A stretch of DNA of 64,000 nucleotides, taken from NCBI RefSeq assembly GCF_000744225.1, contig NZ_JQLN01000002.1, positions 186,001 through 250,000 on the forward strand, read 5' to 3'. The notes beneath the pieces were generated by a model. That model had not been told where the DNA came from. It saw only the letters and a program-made list of their open reading frames with translations, and did not search any database. This DNA comes from Kitasatospora mediocidica KCTC 9733 (GTDB lineage: Bacteria > Actinomycetota > Actinomycetes > Streptomycetales > Streptomycetaceae). Positions 6,930 to 16,447 of this stretch are shown here, piece after piece. Each line of letters opens with the position of its first letter. Positions within the stretch are counted from its first letter, which is position 1. Made by a program: the position numbers and the translations under genes.

Positions 6930-9900
6930 TCAGCTGCGCGGCGGCAGCGGCGGGCGGCGCAGGTCGGGGCGGGGTTCGGTCGGCGGCGGGGGAGCGGCGG
7001 CCGGGGTGCGGCGCAGCAGGTCCAGGGCCACCCGGACCGCCTCGGCCAGTTCGGTGTTGCGCCCGGCGGCCCAGTCGGCGGGTGTGCGCAGCACCGCGAT
7101 GTCCGGCTCCACCCCGTGGTTCTCCACGCTGAAGCCGTAACCGCCGGTGAACCAGGACGCGTTGGCCGGGACCGAGATCGCCGTCCCGTCGCCGAGCGGG
7201 TACCGCCCGAGGGTGCCGACCACGCCGCCCCAGGTGCGCTGGCCCACCACCGGTCCCAGGCCCAGGAGTTTGACCGCGCTGATGATGACGTCGCCGTCCG
7301 AGCTGGTCGCCTCGTCGGCCAGCGCGACCACCGGGCCGCGCGGGGCGTCGCGGGGGTAGCGCACCGGGCGGCGGCCGCGGTTGAAGTCCCAACCGAGCAC
7401 CCGGCGGCTGAGTTTCTCCAGGACGAGTTCCGAGACGTTCCCGCCGGCGTTCCCACGCACGTCCAACACCACGGCCGGGCGGTCGAGTTCGGTGCGCAGA
7501 TCGCGGTTGAACTGGGCCCAGCCGGAGCCGCCGAGATCCGGGATGTGCAGGTAGCCGCAGAGCCCGTCGCTGAACTCCCGCACCAGCGCCCGCCGTCGGA
7601 CCACCCAGTCCTGGTAGCGGATCGGCCGCTCGTCGGTCAGCGGGGTGACCGCGAGCCGGCGCACCGGTCCGTCGGAGCCGCTGCGCACGGTGAGCTCCAC
7701 GGTGGTGCCGCCGGTGCCGGCCAACAGCGGGGCCGGGCCGCGCACCGGGTCCAGTGGCCGGCCGGCGATCGCGAGCAACTCGTCGCCGTCGCCCACCCCG
7801 TGGGTGGCCAGCGGCGCGCGGGCGCGCGGGTCGGAGGACTCGCCGGGCAGGATCCGGTGCAGCAGCCAGCGCCCGTCCGGGGTTCGCCGGGCCGAGGCGC
7901 CGAGCAGCCCGAGCGGCTGCTGGACCGGCGCCGGTCCCTCGCCGCGCCGGGACGGCGTGACGTACGCGTGCGAGGTGCCCAGCTCGCCGAGGAGTTCGCG
8001 CAGCAGGTCGGCGAAGTCGTCGGGGGTGGCGATCCGTTCCAGCAGCGGGGCGTACTGCTCGGTCAGCGCGGGCCAGTCCAGGCCGCCCAGCTCGGCGTCC
8101 CAGAACTGGTCGCGGACGATCCGGGCCGCCTCCCGGTACGACTGGCGCCACTCGGCGGCGGGGTGCACGGTGTGCGTGATCCGGCTCAGGTCGACGGTGG
8201 TCCCGCTGTGCGGCGCGGAGACCGGCAGCAGCTTGAGGGTGCCGGCCAGGAAGGTGGTCAGCGCGCTGCCGTCGCCGGCCACCGCGTAGCCCTCGACCTG
8301 CTCCTGGAGGGTGCTGCGGGTGGCGGTGGCCAGGTCGAAGTACTCCAGCGCCGGGCGCCCGGAGGTGTCGGTGGGATGGGCGAAGGTCTGGCCGAGGGTG
8401 CCCGAGATCGGCCAGCGCAGCCAGATCAGGCCGCCGCGCACCGGCGCGGGGGAGGAGTACTTGGAGGCGATCACCGGGAACGGCACCAGCCGGGTGGCAA
8501 GACCCTCCGGATCCACCCGCACCGTGCCGTCGCCGCCCACCGGATCCGACCCGCTCGACGGGCGGCCGCCGTCCACCGGCGCGGCGAACGGGGACGGGGT
8601 GTCCGCCGCCAGCGGCACCAGGTACGGGCGGCAGCCGAGCGGGAACGACAGGTCGCCGCTGTGCACGTCGTGCACCGGGTCGAAGCCGCGCCAGGAGAGG
8701 AAGACCAGGTACCGGCCGTCCCGGGTGAAGACCGGCTGCTCGTCCTCGAAGCGGCCGTTGGTGACGTCCAGGATCTGTTCGGGCGTGTCCGTGCGGACCA
8801 GCCGGATCCGGCGCAGCGAGCGGCCGGCGATCGGCTGCGACCAGGCCAGCCAGCGTGAGTCGGGGGAGAAGGCCGGGCTGCGCACCGGGCCGTACGCCGA
8901 GCGGGCCAGCTCGCGGACCGAGCCGTCCTCGACGCCGACCAGGAGCAGCCGCCCGTCCGAGGCGGTGGCCGCCAGGGTGTGGCCGTCCGGGGCGGCGGCC
9001 AGCTCCAGCACCCGGCCCAGCCGTCCGGCCGCGATCCGCACCGGCGGATCGGCCTGCCGCCGTGTCTTGGCCTGCGGCTCCGGCGGCGCCTCGCCCGGGA
9101 GCGCGACGTGCTCGATGGCGTCCTCGCCCTCGGCGTCGGTGACCCAGGCGACCCGCGCGGTGTGGCCCAGCAGCACCGGCAGCCGGGTCCGCACGCCGGG
9201 CGTGTCGGCCAGCGCCCGGGCCGGGCCGTCGCGGTGGGTCAGCCAGTACAGGCTGCCGCGCACCCCGATCACGGCGGCCCGGCCGGTGGCGTCGCAGACC
9301 AGGTCGTTGACGTGCCGGGCGGCGGTCACCTGGTACGGGCGCCGGCCCGCCCGCGCGCCGCCGAGCGGCACCTCCAGGCGGCGCGGCGCGGGGGCGTCCA
9401 GTTCGTCCAGCAGCCAGATGTCACCGGCGTGCTGGTAGACGATCCGCCGGCCGTCGGTGGCGGCCTCGCGGGCGTAGCAGGAGGCGTGGTCGGTGTGCCG
9501 GCGCAGGCCGGTGCCGTCCGGGCGGCAGGAGTAGAGGTTGCCGACGCCCTCGTGGTCGGAGAGGAAGGCCACCCGGCCGCCGACCAGCATCGGCGCGGAG
9601 AGGTGGCCGGCGAGGTCCGGCAGCAGCCGTTCGCCGTCCAGCCAGAGCCGGCCGGTCGCGCCGCCCCGGTAGCGCTTCCAGGCGGCGGGCTCGTGCGGGG
9701 CGGCGGCGGTCAGCAGCAGCGTGTGGTGGGCGTCCACCTGCGCGTCGCGGACCGGCCCCCAGGGCTGGCGGCGGCCCGGCGCGCCGTCCAGCGGCAGTGC
9801 GTGCGCCCAGGTGTAGTGGGCGAACGGCTCGTGGAACGAGGTGACGGCCAGCACCTCGCCGTCCGGCAGCCAGCCGCGCACCCGGGTGTCCTGGCTGCCC

Positions 9901-10169
9901 CAGTACGTCAGCCGGGCGGCCTCGCCGCCGTCGGCCGGGGCCGTCCAGACCTCGGGGGTCAGCGCGGCCCAGCTGGTCCAGGCGACCGTGCGCCCGTTCG
10001 GCGACAGGCGCGGGTGGCTGACCCGGGTCCGGTCGCAGCTGACCCGCCAGGCGCGTCCGGACCCGCCGCCGTCGTCCAGCGGCGCGAGCCAGACGTCGTC
10101 CTCGGCGGTGAACGCGAGCAGGCCGTCGCGCAGGTGCGGGAATCGTAGGTAACCCGGCTGAGTGCTCAT
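6930..10169 (-). CDS. Tricorn-like S41 family peptidase
   Basis: A 1079-residue protease related to archaeal tricorn protease. The N-terminal two thirds are WD/TolB-like propeller repeats (for example LAFTAEDDVWLAPLDDGG and FTRDGRYLVFLSWRG). A PDZ-like part follows near residues 790-860 (HGVGDGDELLAIAGRPLDP), then the S41 catalytic domain with VVLDVRGNAGGN and the nucleophile region EATSSDGD. Tricorn proteins cut peptides released by other proteases in the cytoplasm. No signal peptide is seen. The ATG of MSTQPGYLRFPHLRDG at 10169 was preferred over an upstream start because it matches the family N-terminus. It is monocistronic and divergent from the AspRS gene. Confidence 0.92.
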   Translation of the reverse strand: MSTQPGYLRFPHLRDGLLAFTAEDDVWLAPLDDGGGSGRAWRVSCDRTRVSHPRLSPNGRTVAWTSWAALTPEVWTAPADGGEAARLTYWGSQDTRVRGWLPDGEVLAVTSFHEPFAHYTWAHALPLDGAPGRRQPWGPVRDAQVDAHHTLLLTAAAPHEPAAWKRYRGGATGRLWLDGERLLPDLAGHLSAPMLVGGRVAFLSDHEGVGNLYSCRPDGTGLRRHTDHASCYAREAATDGRRIVYQHAGDIWLLDELDAPAPRRLEVPLGGARAGRRPYQVTAARHVNDLVCDATGRAAVIGVRGSLYWLTHRDGPARALADTPGVRTRLPVLLGHTARVAWVTDAEGEDAIEHVALPGEAPPEPQAKTRRQADPPVRIAAGRLGRVLELAAAPDGHTLAATASDGRLLLVGVEDGSVRELARSAYGPVRSPAFSPDSRWLAWSQPIAGRSLRRIRLVRTDTPEQILDVTNGRFEDEQPVFTRDGRYLVFLSWRGFDPVHDVHSGDLSFPLGCRPYLVPLAADTPSPFAAPVDGGRPSSGSDPVGGDGTVRVDPEGLATRLVPFPVIASKYSSPAPVRGGLIWLRWPISGTLGQTFAHPTDTSGRPALEYFDLATATRSTLQEQVEGYAVAGDGSALTTFLAGTLKLLPVSAPHSGTTVDLSRITHTVHPAAEWRQSYREAARIVRDQFWDAELGGLDWPALTEQYAPLLERIATPDDFADLLRELLGELGTSHAYVTPSRRGEGPAPVQQPLGLLGASARRTPDGRWLLHRILPGESSDPRARAPLATHGVGDGDELLAIAGRPLDPVRGPAPLLAGTGGTTVELTVRSGSDGPVRRLAVTPLTDERPIRYQDWVVRRRALVREFSDGLCGYLHIPDLGGSGWAQFNRDLRTELDRPAVVLDVRGNAGGNVSELVLEKLSRRVLGWDFNRGRRPVRYPRDAPRGPVVALADEATSSDGDVIISAVKLLGLGPVVGQRTWGGVVGTLGRYPLGDGTAISVPANASWFTGGYGFSVENHGVEPDIAVLRTPADWAAGRNTELAEAVRVALDLLRRTPAAAPPPPTEPRPDLRRPPLPPRS

Positions 10170-10326
10170 CCCGTCCATCGTTCGGCGGCGCGGACGGCCC
10201 GGCAACCGGGGGCGGAAAATCCGGATGCGGCGCCGAAGACGATCCGGCTACGGTGAGCGAGCCCTCGGGTGGCCGTCTACCACCCGCCGAGTGCGCGAGC
10301 AACGCGCCAGCATCCTGGAGCACGTC

Positions 10327-11634
10327 ATGCCCCGTACCCTCACCGCCGACCTCCGCGCGCAGGTCGGCGAGAGCGTCACCGTCTTCGGGTGGGTCCACAC
10401 CCTGCGCCTTCAGCGCCGCATGCAGTTCGTCCTGGTCCGTGACCACACCGGCACCGTGCAGGTCACCCATCCGCGTGGTGGGGACGGCGACCCGATCGAG
10501 GCGGCCTTCGAGGGCGTCACCGTCGAGTCCGCCGTGAAGATCACCGGCCGGGTGGTGGACGCCCCGCAGGTCAGGCTCGGCGGGCTGGAGATCGTCCCCG
10601 AGCGGGTGGAGATCGTCGCGCCGGCCGAGGCCGGGCTGCCGATCGACGAGCACTCCGGCCCCGACCACCGCCTCGACTGGCGCTTCCTGGACCTGCGCCG
10701 CCCCGCCGCACAGCTGGTGATGGCCGTGCAGACCACCGTCGAGCAGGCGATGCGCGAGGTGGCCGCCGAGGAGGGCTTCACCGAGCTGCACACGCCCAAA
10801 CTCATGGGCACCGCCTCGGAGTCCGGTGCGGAGGTCTTCAAGGTCGGCTACTTCGACCGCACCGCCTACCTTGCGCAGTCCCCGCAGTTCTACAAGCAGA
10901 TGGCGATCGCCGGCGGCATCGACCGGGTCTTCGAGATCGGCCCGGTCTTCCGCGCCGAGCCCTCCTTCACCTCGCGGCACGCGACCGAGTTCACCGGGGT
11001 CGACGTCGAGATCGCCTGGATCGAGGACGTCGAGGAGGTGATGGCCTTCGAGGAGCGGATGCTGCACCGGGTGCTGAGCCGGGTCGCCGAGCGGCACGGC
11101 GAGGCGGTCCGCGAGCACTTCGGCGTCGAGGTGGCCGTCCCCGCGCTGCCGTTCCCGCGGATCACGATGGCCGACGCACTCGCCCGGCTGCGGGCCACCG
11201 GCTGGGACGCCGAGGGGGCGAAGGACGACCTCGACCCCGAGGGTGAGCGGCGGCTGGCCGCGCTGGTCGCCGAGGAGCACGGGCACGCCTTCGTCTACGT
11301 CACCGACTACCCGGCCGCGGTGCGCCCGTTCTACCACCACCGGCGGGCCGCCGCCCCGGGGGTGACGGCCAGCTTCGACCTGCTCTGGAAGGGCGTGGAG
11401 ATCACCACCGGCGCCCAGCGCGAGCACCGCTACGACGTGCTGTGCGCCCAGGCGCGGGAGAAGGGGATGGAACTCGCGCCGCTGGCGCAGTACCTGGACT
11501 GCTTCCGCTACGGCACCCCGCCGCACGGCGGGTTCGGGCTGGGGCTGGGCCGGGTGCTGATGCTGCTGCTCGGGCTGCCCTCGCTGCGCGAGGCGACCTT
11601 CCTGTTCCGCGGCCCGCACCGGCTGACGCCCTGA
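10327..11634 (+). CDS. aspS: Archaeal-type (non-discriminating type) aspartyl-tRNA synthetase
   Basis: A 435-residue class II synthetase. The N-terminal OB-fold anticodon domain includes VFGWVHTLRLQRRMQFVLVRD. The catalytic core has QSPQFYKQM, motif 2 (FEIGPVFRAEPSFTSRHATE) and motif 3 (GFGLGLGRVLMLLLG). It lacks the large GAD insertion of bacterial AspRS and so has archaeal/eukaryotic architecture; such enzymes often also charge tRNA-Asn. It could be the cell's only AspRS or a second copy, which the window cannot settle. It lies just outside the biosynthetic locus and is probably not part of it. Confidence 0.92.
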   Translation: MPRTLTADLRAQVGESVTVFGWVHTLRLQRRMQFVLVRDHTGTVQVTHPRGGDGDPIEAAFEGVTVESAVKITGRVVDAPQVRLGGLEIVPERVEIVAPAEAGLPIDEHSGPDHRLDWRFLDLRRPAAQLVMAVQTTVEQAMREVAAEEGFTELHTPKLMGTASESGAEVFKVGYFDRTAYLAQSPQFYKQMAIAGGIDRVFEIGPVFRAEPSFTSRHATEFTGVDVEIAWIEDVEEVMAFEERMLHRVLSRVAERHGEAVREHFGVEVAVPALPFPRITMADALARLRATGWDAEGAKDDLDPEGERRLAALVAEEHGHAFVYVTDYPAAVRPFYHHRRAAAPGVTASFDLLWKGVEITTGAQREHRYDVLCAQAREKGMELAPLAQYLDCFRYGTPPHGGFGLGLGRVLMLLLGLPSLREATFLFRGPHRLTP

Positions 11635-11680
11635 CCTGAGGCCCGGCACCGGGGGGTGCCGGGTCTCAGCCTCAGGTCAG
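11631..11680. terminator. Two-tier hairpin overlapping both convergent stop codons
   Basis: The outer stem CTGACCTGAG (11631-11640) pairs with CTCAGGTCAG (11671-11680). The inner stem CCCGGCACC (11642-11650) pairs with GGTGCCGGG (11655-11663). The outer arms contain the AspRS stop and the stop of the minus-strand gene at 11677, giving a compact bidirectional terminator. Confidence 0.8.
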
Positions 11681-12117
11681 GGACGCTCGCAGCCGTCCGG
11701 CCAGATCTCGTGCACCCAGAGCCCGGCCTTGCGGGTGAGCGCGGCGGTGTCGGCGGCCTCGCAGCCCGGTTCGCCGTCCCAGATCGCGATCACCTCGTCC
11801 ACCATCCCCACCAGCGCCCGCCCGACGTCGTCGCCCAGCCCGCCCGCCGCCACCGGGGCCAGCCGGTGCACGGCGGTGGCCTCGCGGGTGATCTCGTTGC
11901 GCGGCAGCGGCGCGCCGCCCGCCGGGAGGATGATCTCGACCTTGCCGCCGTGCTCACGCACCGCCTCGGCGAACCAGGTCTCCGGCCCCGGCCGCAGGCA
12001 GGTGACGCCGACCAGTTCGTACGGCCCGTAGGTGGTCACCAGCCGCCACAGCTCGCCGCGCACCAGCATCTCGGTGATCTCCGACAGCCCGTGGTACCCC
12101 GTGATTCCGACTCGCAT
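11677..12117 (-). CDS. Hypothetical protein, SLOG/Rossmann-like
   Basis: A 146-residue protein starting MRVGITGYHGLSE. The first strand-loop GITGYHGL and the later VDEVIAIWDGEPGCEAADTA resemble nucleotide-binding folds of the SLOG/TIGR00725-like group, with WDG near the end of the core. No precise function can be given. It converges with AspRS and is divergent from the FAAL gene, so it marks the probable left edge of the biosynthetic locus. Confidence 0.7.
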   Translation of the reverse strand: MRVGITGYHGLSEITEMLVRGELWRLVTTYGPYELVGVTCLRPGPETWFAEAVREHGGKVEIILPAGGAPLPRNEITREATAVHRLAPVAAGGLGDDVGRALVGMVDEVIAIWDGEPGCEAADTAALTRKAGLWVHEIWPDGCERP

Positions 12118-12396
12118 CCAGCACCTCTCGCTCCAGGCCGTGCCGCGGTCAGTGTAGGACCGGCCGCTCCCCGGCCGCCGAGTGCGGGTCCAGATGGAAT
12201 CGAGCGGGGGCGCCAACTCTGATAGCGGCGGGGTGAGCCGAACCCGCCGTCCGCGGACGCCGCGCAACGCGGCCGCGGCTCCTGGACGCACGACCGGCTG
12301 CGTCCCGGCCGCCGGCCCCGGCCCGCCCGCCGGACCGGCCCGTGCCGCCAGGAGCCGTGGCCACCGCACGGGCCGCACCACACCCAGAAGCGGGGG
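12118..12396. other. Divergent intergenic region at the left edge of the biosynthetic locus
   Basis: The 279 bases between the SLOG-like gene and the FAAL gene hold no convincing ORF. Promoters for both directions must lie here. No repeated 11-bp heptamer array like those of the other cluster promoters was found; a single TCGAGCG occurs near 12210. A GGGGG tract precedes the FAAL start. Confidence 0.5.
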
Positions 12397-14247
12397 ATGA
12401 CGATGACCGGACCTGCGACGTTCGTCGAAGTGCTGGCGGCCCACGCGGCCGACAGACCGGGGCAGGACGCGCTGCTCTTCCTCTCGGACGCCGCCGCGCG
12501 CCGCCCCGGGGCCGGGCTCGGCCGGAGCGTGCCGTCCGGGCGGGCCGGCGCGCTGCACGCCGAGCACCTGAGCTATGCCGAACTCGACCTGGCTGCACGC
12601 CGGTTGGCCGGTTGGCTGGTGGACCGGGGGATGTTCCGGGAGCACGTGCTGATCCTCCAGTCCGACCCGGAGCGCTTCGCGGTGAGCTTCCTCGGCTGCC
12701 TCTACGCGGGGGCCGTGGCGGTACCGGCGCCGCCGCCGGTCGGGCGGCGCAGCCACCACGACCGGGTGCTCGGTGTGGTCAAGGACGCCGGGATCCGGCT
12801 GGTGCTGACCGACCGCCGGGCCGCCCCGGACGTCTCGCAGCTGCTGGCCGCCGCGGGCAAGGGCGAGCTGCCGTGCCTGGCCCTGGACGGCGCCGAGCTG
12901 CCGGACGCCCACGACTGGCGGATGCCCGACGTGGGCAGCCGCGACCTGGCCGTCCTGCAGTACACCTCCGGCTCGACCAGCGAGCCGCGCGGCGTCATGG
13001 TCAGCCACGGCAACCTGCTGGCCAACCAGCGCGAGATCGCCGGACTGCTCGGCACCGGCCCGGACGTGCGGATCGGCGGCTGGCTGCCGTTCCACCACGA
13101 CATGGGCCTGGTCGGGCAGTTGTTGCACCCGCTGTGGCAGGGGGCGACCGGGGTGCTGCTGCCGCCGGACCTCTTCGTCCGGCATCCGGTGCACTGGCTG
13201 CAGGCCGTCACGGACTACGACATCGCGGTCAGCGGCGGCCCCGACCTCGGCTACGACCTGTGTGTGCGGCGGGTCACCGACCGGCAGCTGGAGGGGCTCG
13301 ACCTGTCCGGCTGGCGGGTCGCGGTGAACGGGGCCGAGCCGGTGCGCGCGGACACCCTGCGGGCGTTCGCCGAGCGCTTCGGGCCGGTCGGGTTCCGCCC
13401 GGAGGCCTTCGTCCCGGCGTACGGGCTGGCCGAGGCCACCCTGCTGGCCGTCGGGCACCGCTCGCGGTCCGTTCCCGGCGCGCCGGGCGCGGTGCGCGGA
13501 CCGCGCGAACGCGAGGTGGACGCCGCCTCGTTGCAGCGCCACCAGCTGACCGACCCGCATCCGGGTGAGCCCACCCGCACCCTGGTGAGCTGCGGCCGGC
13601 CCGGATCGCCCGGGCCCGACCTGCGGATCGTGGACCCGAAGAGCTTCCGGACGCTGGGGGAGGGCCGGATCGGCGAGATCTGGCTGCGCGGGGCGAGCGT
13701 CGCCGGGGGCTACTGGAAGCGCCTGCTGGAGACCAACCGGAGCTTCGGCGTCAGCACCGCCGAGGGTGACACCGGCTTCCTGCGCACCGGCGACCTCGGC
13801 GTGCTGAGCGAGGGCGAGCTGTTCATCACCGGCCGGATCAAGGACCTGCTGGTGGTCGCCGGGCGCAACCTCTACCCGCAGGACATCGAGCACACCGTCC
13901 AGCAGGTCAGCAACCTCTTCGCGTCCGCCGTGGTCTTCGCGGTGGAACCCGACCGCAGCCACGTCGTGGTGGTCCAGGAGGTGCGCACCGGCAGCCGCTA
14001 CGACCTGGACCTGCCCGCCCTCAACCTGGCCGTCCGGCGGTGCGTGGCCAAGGAGTTCGAGCTGATGGCGGGGAGCGTGCTGCTGGTGCGGCCGGGCACC
14101 GTGCGGCGCACCACCAGCGGCAAGCTGGAGCGCTCGGCGATGCGCAAGCTCTTCCTGACCGGACGGTTGCAGGCGCTGCACCAGGTGGTCGAGCCCGCGG
14201 TGGCCAGCCTGCTGGCGGCCGCCCCGCCCTACCTGGAGGTGCCCTGA
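12397..14247 (+). CDS. Fatty-acyl-AMP ligase (FAAL)
   Basis: A 616-residue adenylate-forming enzyme. The ATP-binding signature LQYTSGSTSEPRGVMVSHGN is at about residues 187-206, GWLPFHHDMGLVG follows, and the C-terminal catalytic Lys lies in TTSGKLERSAMR at about 574. The HHDMGL motif and overall length fit FAALs, which activate fatty acids to acyl-adenylates and pass them to an ACP rather than to CoA. It is the first gene of FAAL, acyl dehydrogenase, ACP and PPTase and shares a TGATGA-type overlap with the next gene. ATG at 12397 and at 12403 are both possible starts. The likely role is loading a fatty acid starter onto the ACP at 16061. Confidence 0.93.
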   Translation: MTMTGPATFVEVLAAHAADRPGQDALLFLSDAAARRPGAGLGRSVPSGRAGALHAEHLSYAELDLAARRLAGWLVDRGMFREHVLILQSDPERFAVSFLGCLYAGAVAVPAPPPVGRRSHHDRVLGVVKDAGIRLVLTDRRAAPDVSQLLAAAGKGELPCLALDGAELPDAHDWRMPDVGSRDLAVLQYTSGSTSEPRGVMVSHGNLLANQREIAGLLGTGPDVRIGGWLPFHHDMGLVGQLLHPLWQGATGVLLPPDLFVRHPVHWLQAVTDYDIAVSGGPDLGYDLCVRRVTDRQLEGLDLSGWRVAVNGAEPVRADTLRAFAERFGPVGFRPEAFVPAYGLAEATLLAVGHRSRSVPGAPGAVRGPREREVDAASLQRHQLTDPHPGEPTRTLVSCGRPGSPGPDLRIVDPKSFRTLGEGRIGEIWLRGASVAGGYWKRLLETNRSFGVSTAEGDTGFLRTGDLGVLSEGELFITGRIKDLLVVAGRNLYPQDIEHTVQQVSNLFASAVVFAVEPDRSHVVVVQEVRTGSRYDLDLPALNLAVRRCVAKEFELMAGSVLLVRPGTVRRTTSGKLERSAMRKLFLTGRLQALHQVVEPAVASLLAAAPPYLEVP

Positions 14248-16058
14248 TGAACCGTCGGACGGCCGCTTCGGCCACCCTCGGCCAGCCCGCGACGGTCACC
14301 GTGATCGGCCCGAGCCGGTCCGAGTCCGCCGTCGAGCGGCGCGCCGCCGAACTGGAGGCGGCGCTCGGCGACCCGTGGGACCCGGCCAACCCGCACGGCC
14401 ACCGAGCTGTGCTCGCCGCCGACGACCGCGCCGAACTGCCGGGCGAGTCCGTCCGGTTGCTGCACCGGCTCGGGCTGAACGCGGAGTTCGTCCCGGAGCG
14501 GCTGGGCGGTCGCTTCGACCGGGTGGACGTGCTGGCCCGGATGCTGCGGCCGGTCTTCCGCCGGGACCCCTCGCTCGGCGTCGGCTTCGGCGCGGGCTCC
14601 TTCCTGGCGGCCATCTCGGTCTGGGCCGGCGGCACCGAGCAGCAGCAACGGCAGGCCGCCGACCTGCTGCTCGGCGGCGGCCGGCTGGCCGTCGCGTATC
14701 GCGACCTGGCACACGGAAACGCCTTCCTGCGCGACGAGTTCAACCTCACGCCGGGCCCGCCCGGCGGCGCGATGCTGCTGGCCGGCGACAAGCGGGTGAT
14801 CGTCAACGGCGCGCACGCCGACGCCCTGGTGGTGTTCTGCCGCACCGACACCCGGGCCGGCAGCCGCAGCCACTCGGCGGTCCTGCTGGAGCGCGCCGAA
14901 CTGCCGCCCTCCCGGGTCCGCGACCTGCCCCGCTATCCGACCGTCGGCCTGCGCGGCTGCTGGATGAGCGGGATCGCCTTCGACGACTGCCCGGTACCGC
15001 CCGAGGCGCTGCTCGGGGAGTTGGGCGACGGCGTCGGGCTCGCGCTGAGCTCCTTCCAGCTCACCCGCAGCGTGCTGCCCTCGATGGTGCTGGCCGGTTG
15101 CGACACCGCGCTGCGCACCGCCCTGCGGTTCGCGCTGGAGCGCGGCGTGCACGGCCGTCCGGTGATGCGCAACCCGCAGGCCAGGGCCAGCCTTTCGGGA
15201 GCCTTCGCCGATCTGCTGGTCTGCGACGCCCTCGCGCTGGCCGCCACCCGGGCCGTGCACCTCTACCCGGAGGCCACCGGCGTCTACGCGGCGGCCACCA
15301 AGTACCTGCTGCCGATCCTGCTCAGCGACACCGTCTACGACCTCTCGGTGCTGCTCGGCTCCAGCCTGTACGTCCGCGAGGGCGAGTTCGGGATCTTCCA
15401 GAAGCACGTCCGCGACCTGCCGATCACCAGCCTGGGCCACTCCGGCACGGCGGCCTGCCAGTCGACCATCATCCCCCGGCTGCCGGTGCTGGCGGCCCGG
15501 GCCTGGCCGGCCCAGCCGCCGGCCGAACCGGCGCTCTTCCGGCTGCGCGACGACCTGCCCCGGCTGGACCCGCAGCGGCTCGGCACGGCCGGCAGCGGCG
15601 ACCCACTGGCCGCCGAACTCGCGGCCGCGGCCGAGCGGTTGGAGCAGGCCGAAGCCGGCGGCGAGTACCGCGACCTGCTGCGGGTGCTGACCCGCACGCT
15701 GGTCGGCGAACTGCGCGAACTGCGGGAGGTCTGCCGGGGCATGTCGGCGCAGGACCGCTACGGCCTGGCCAACCCGCGCAGTTACGCACTGGCCGACCGC
15801 TACACCCTGCTGCTCGCCGCGGCCTCCTGCCTGGGGGTCTGGTGGCACCAGCAGGACAGCGTCCAGGACGCCTTCCTGGCCCGCCCGGCCTGGCTGGTCA
15901 CCGCGTTGCTGCGGATCTGCCGACGGCTGGGCGTCGGCCTGCCGGACCGCGCGGCGGGCGCCGACGACCAGATGGTGGAGGAGCTGCTGCGCCGCTACCA
16001 CCAGGGCGGCAGCTTCGACCTGTACGACAGCCAGACCTCGGCACGGCCGGTGGCCTGA
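14247..16058 (+). CDS. Acyl-CoA/acyl-ACP dehydrogenase family flavoprotein
   Basis: A 603-residue member of the acyl-CoA dehydrogenase superfamily, longer than the usual 380 residues. Recognisable parts are AYRDLAHGN, GDKRVIVNGAHADALVVFCRTD and the middle-domain VGLRGCWMSGIAFDDCPVP, followed by a helical C-terminal half with SFQLTRSVLPSMVLAG. The gene overlaps the FAAL stop and is followed three bases later by an ACP. FAAL-dehydrogenase-ACP trios in lipopeptide clusters such as friulimicin load and desaturate the acyl chain. By analogy this enzyme may introduce a double bond into the ACP-bound fatty acid; the position of that bond cannot be read from the sequence. Confidence 0.85.
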   Translation: MNRRTAASATLGQPATVTVIGPSRSESAVERRAAELEAALGDPWDPANPHGHRAVLAADDRAELPGESVRLLHRLGLNAEFVPERLGGRFDRVDVLARMLRPVFRRDPSLGVGFGAGSFLAAISVWAGGTEQQQRQAADLLLGGGRLAVAYRDLAHGNAFLRDEFNLTPGPPGGAMLLAGDKRVIVNGAHADALVVFCRTDTRAGSRSHSAVLLERAELPPSRVRDLPRYPTVGLRGCWMSGIAFDDCPVPPEALLGELGDGVGLALSSFQLTRSVLPSMVLAGCDTALRTALRFALERGVHGRPVMRNPQARASLSGAFADLLVCDALALAATRAVHLYPEATGVYAAATKYLLPILLSDTVYDLSVLLGSSLYVREGEFGIFQKHVRDLPITSLGHSGTAACQSTIIPRLPVLAARAWPAQPPAEPALFRLRDDLPRLDPQRLGTAGSGDPLAAELAAAAERLEQAEAGGEYRDLLRVLTRTLVGELRELREVCRGMSAQDRYGLANPRSYALADRYTLLLAAASCLGVWWHQQDSVQDAFLARPAWLVTALLRICRRLGVGLPDRAAGADDQMVEELLRRYHQGGSFDLYDSQTSARPVA

Positions 16059-16060
16059 CC

Positions 16061-16447
16061 ATGAAACCGTCAACCCTGAGGGAGAGTACGCGTGATGACG
16101 CTGCCACAGTTGGCCCCCGCCCGGGTGCGGCCATGACACCGGCGGTGGACGGCCCCGGCGCGGTGCTGGCCCGGCCGCAGGACGTCTGGCGGGAGCCGGT
16201 GACCCTGGAGGTCGCGGCGGTGGTGGCCGCCCAGGATCCGTCCCGGGCGGGTCTGCCCGGCGCCGACGCCCGGTTCTACGACGACCTGGGCTTCGACTCG
16301 GTGATGCTCATGCAGCTCAAGTACCGCCTGGAGACCAGGTTTCCCGAGCTCGGTGAGCTCTCGCTGGCCGACATGGTGGGCAGCCTGCTGAGCGTCGGCA
16401 CGCTGGTGGAGTACCTGGCCGACCTCGCCGAGGGGCAGCCGTCGTGA
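16061..16447 (+). CDS. Acyl carrier protein (partner of the FAAL)
   Basis: A 128-residue protein with a C-terminal carrier domain. The phosphopantetheine attachment Ser is about residue 80 in GFDSVMLMQLKYRLE. The first 40 or so residues are a disordered Pro/Ala-rich leader; ATG at 16133 would give a shorter 104-residue form. It lies between the acyl dehydrogenase and the PPTase and overlaps the latter by four bases. It is the likely acceptor of the FAAL product and substrate carrier for the dehydrogenase. Confidence 0.88.
   Translation: MKPSTLRESTRDDAATVGPRPGAAMTPAVDGPGAVLARPQDVWREPVTLEVAAVVAAQDPSRAGLPGADARFYDDLGFDSVMLMQLKYRLETRFPELGELSLADMVGSLLSVGTLVEYLADLAEGQPS

Noticed and set aside
10170..10326. 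T-box riboswitch ahead of the AspRS gene
   Set aside because: No T-box consensus, specifier-loop pattern or terminator/antiterminator pair was seen in the short leader.
12118..12396. SARP-type array before the FAAL gene
   Set aside because: Only one TCGAGCG-like heptamer was found; no second copy at 11 or 22 bp.
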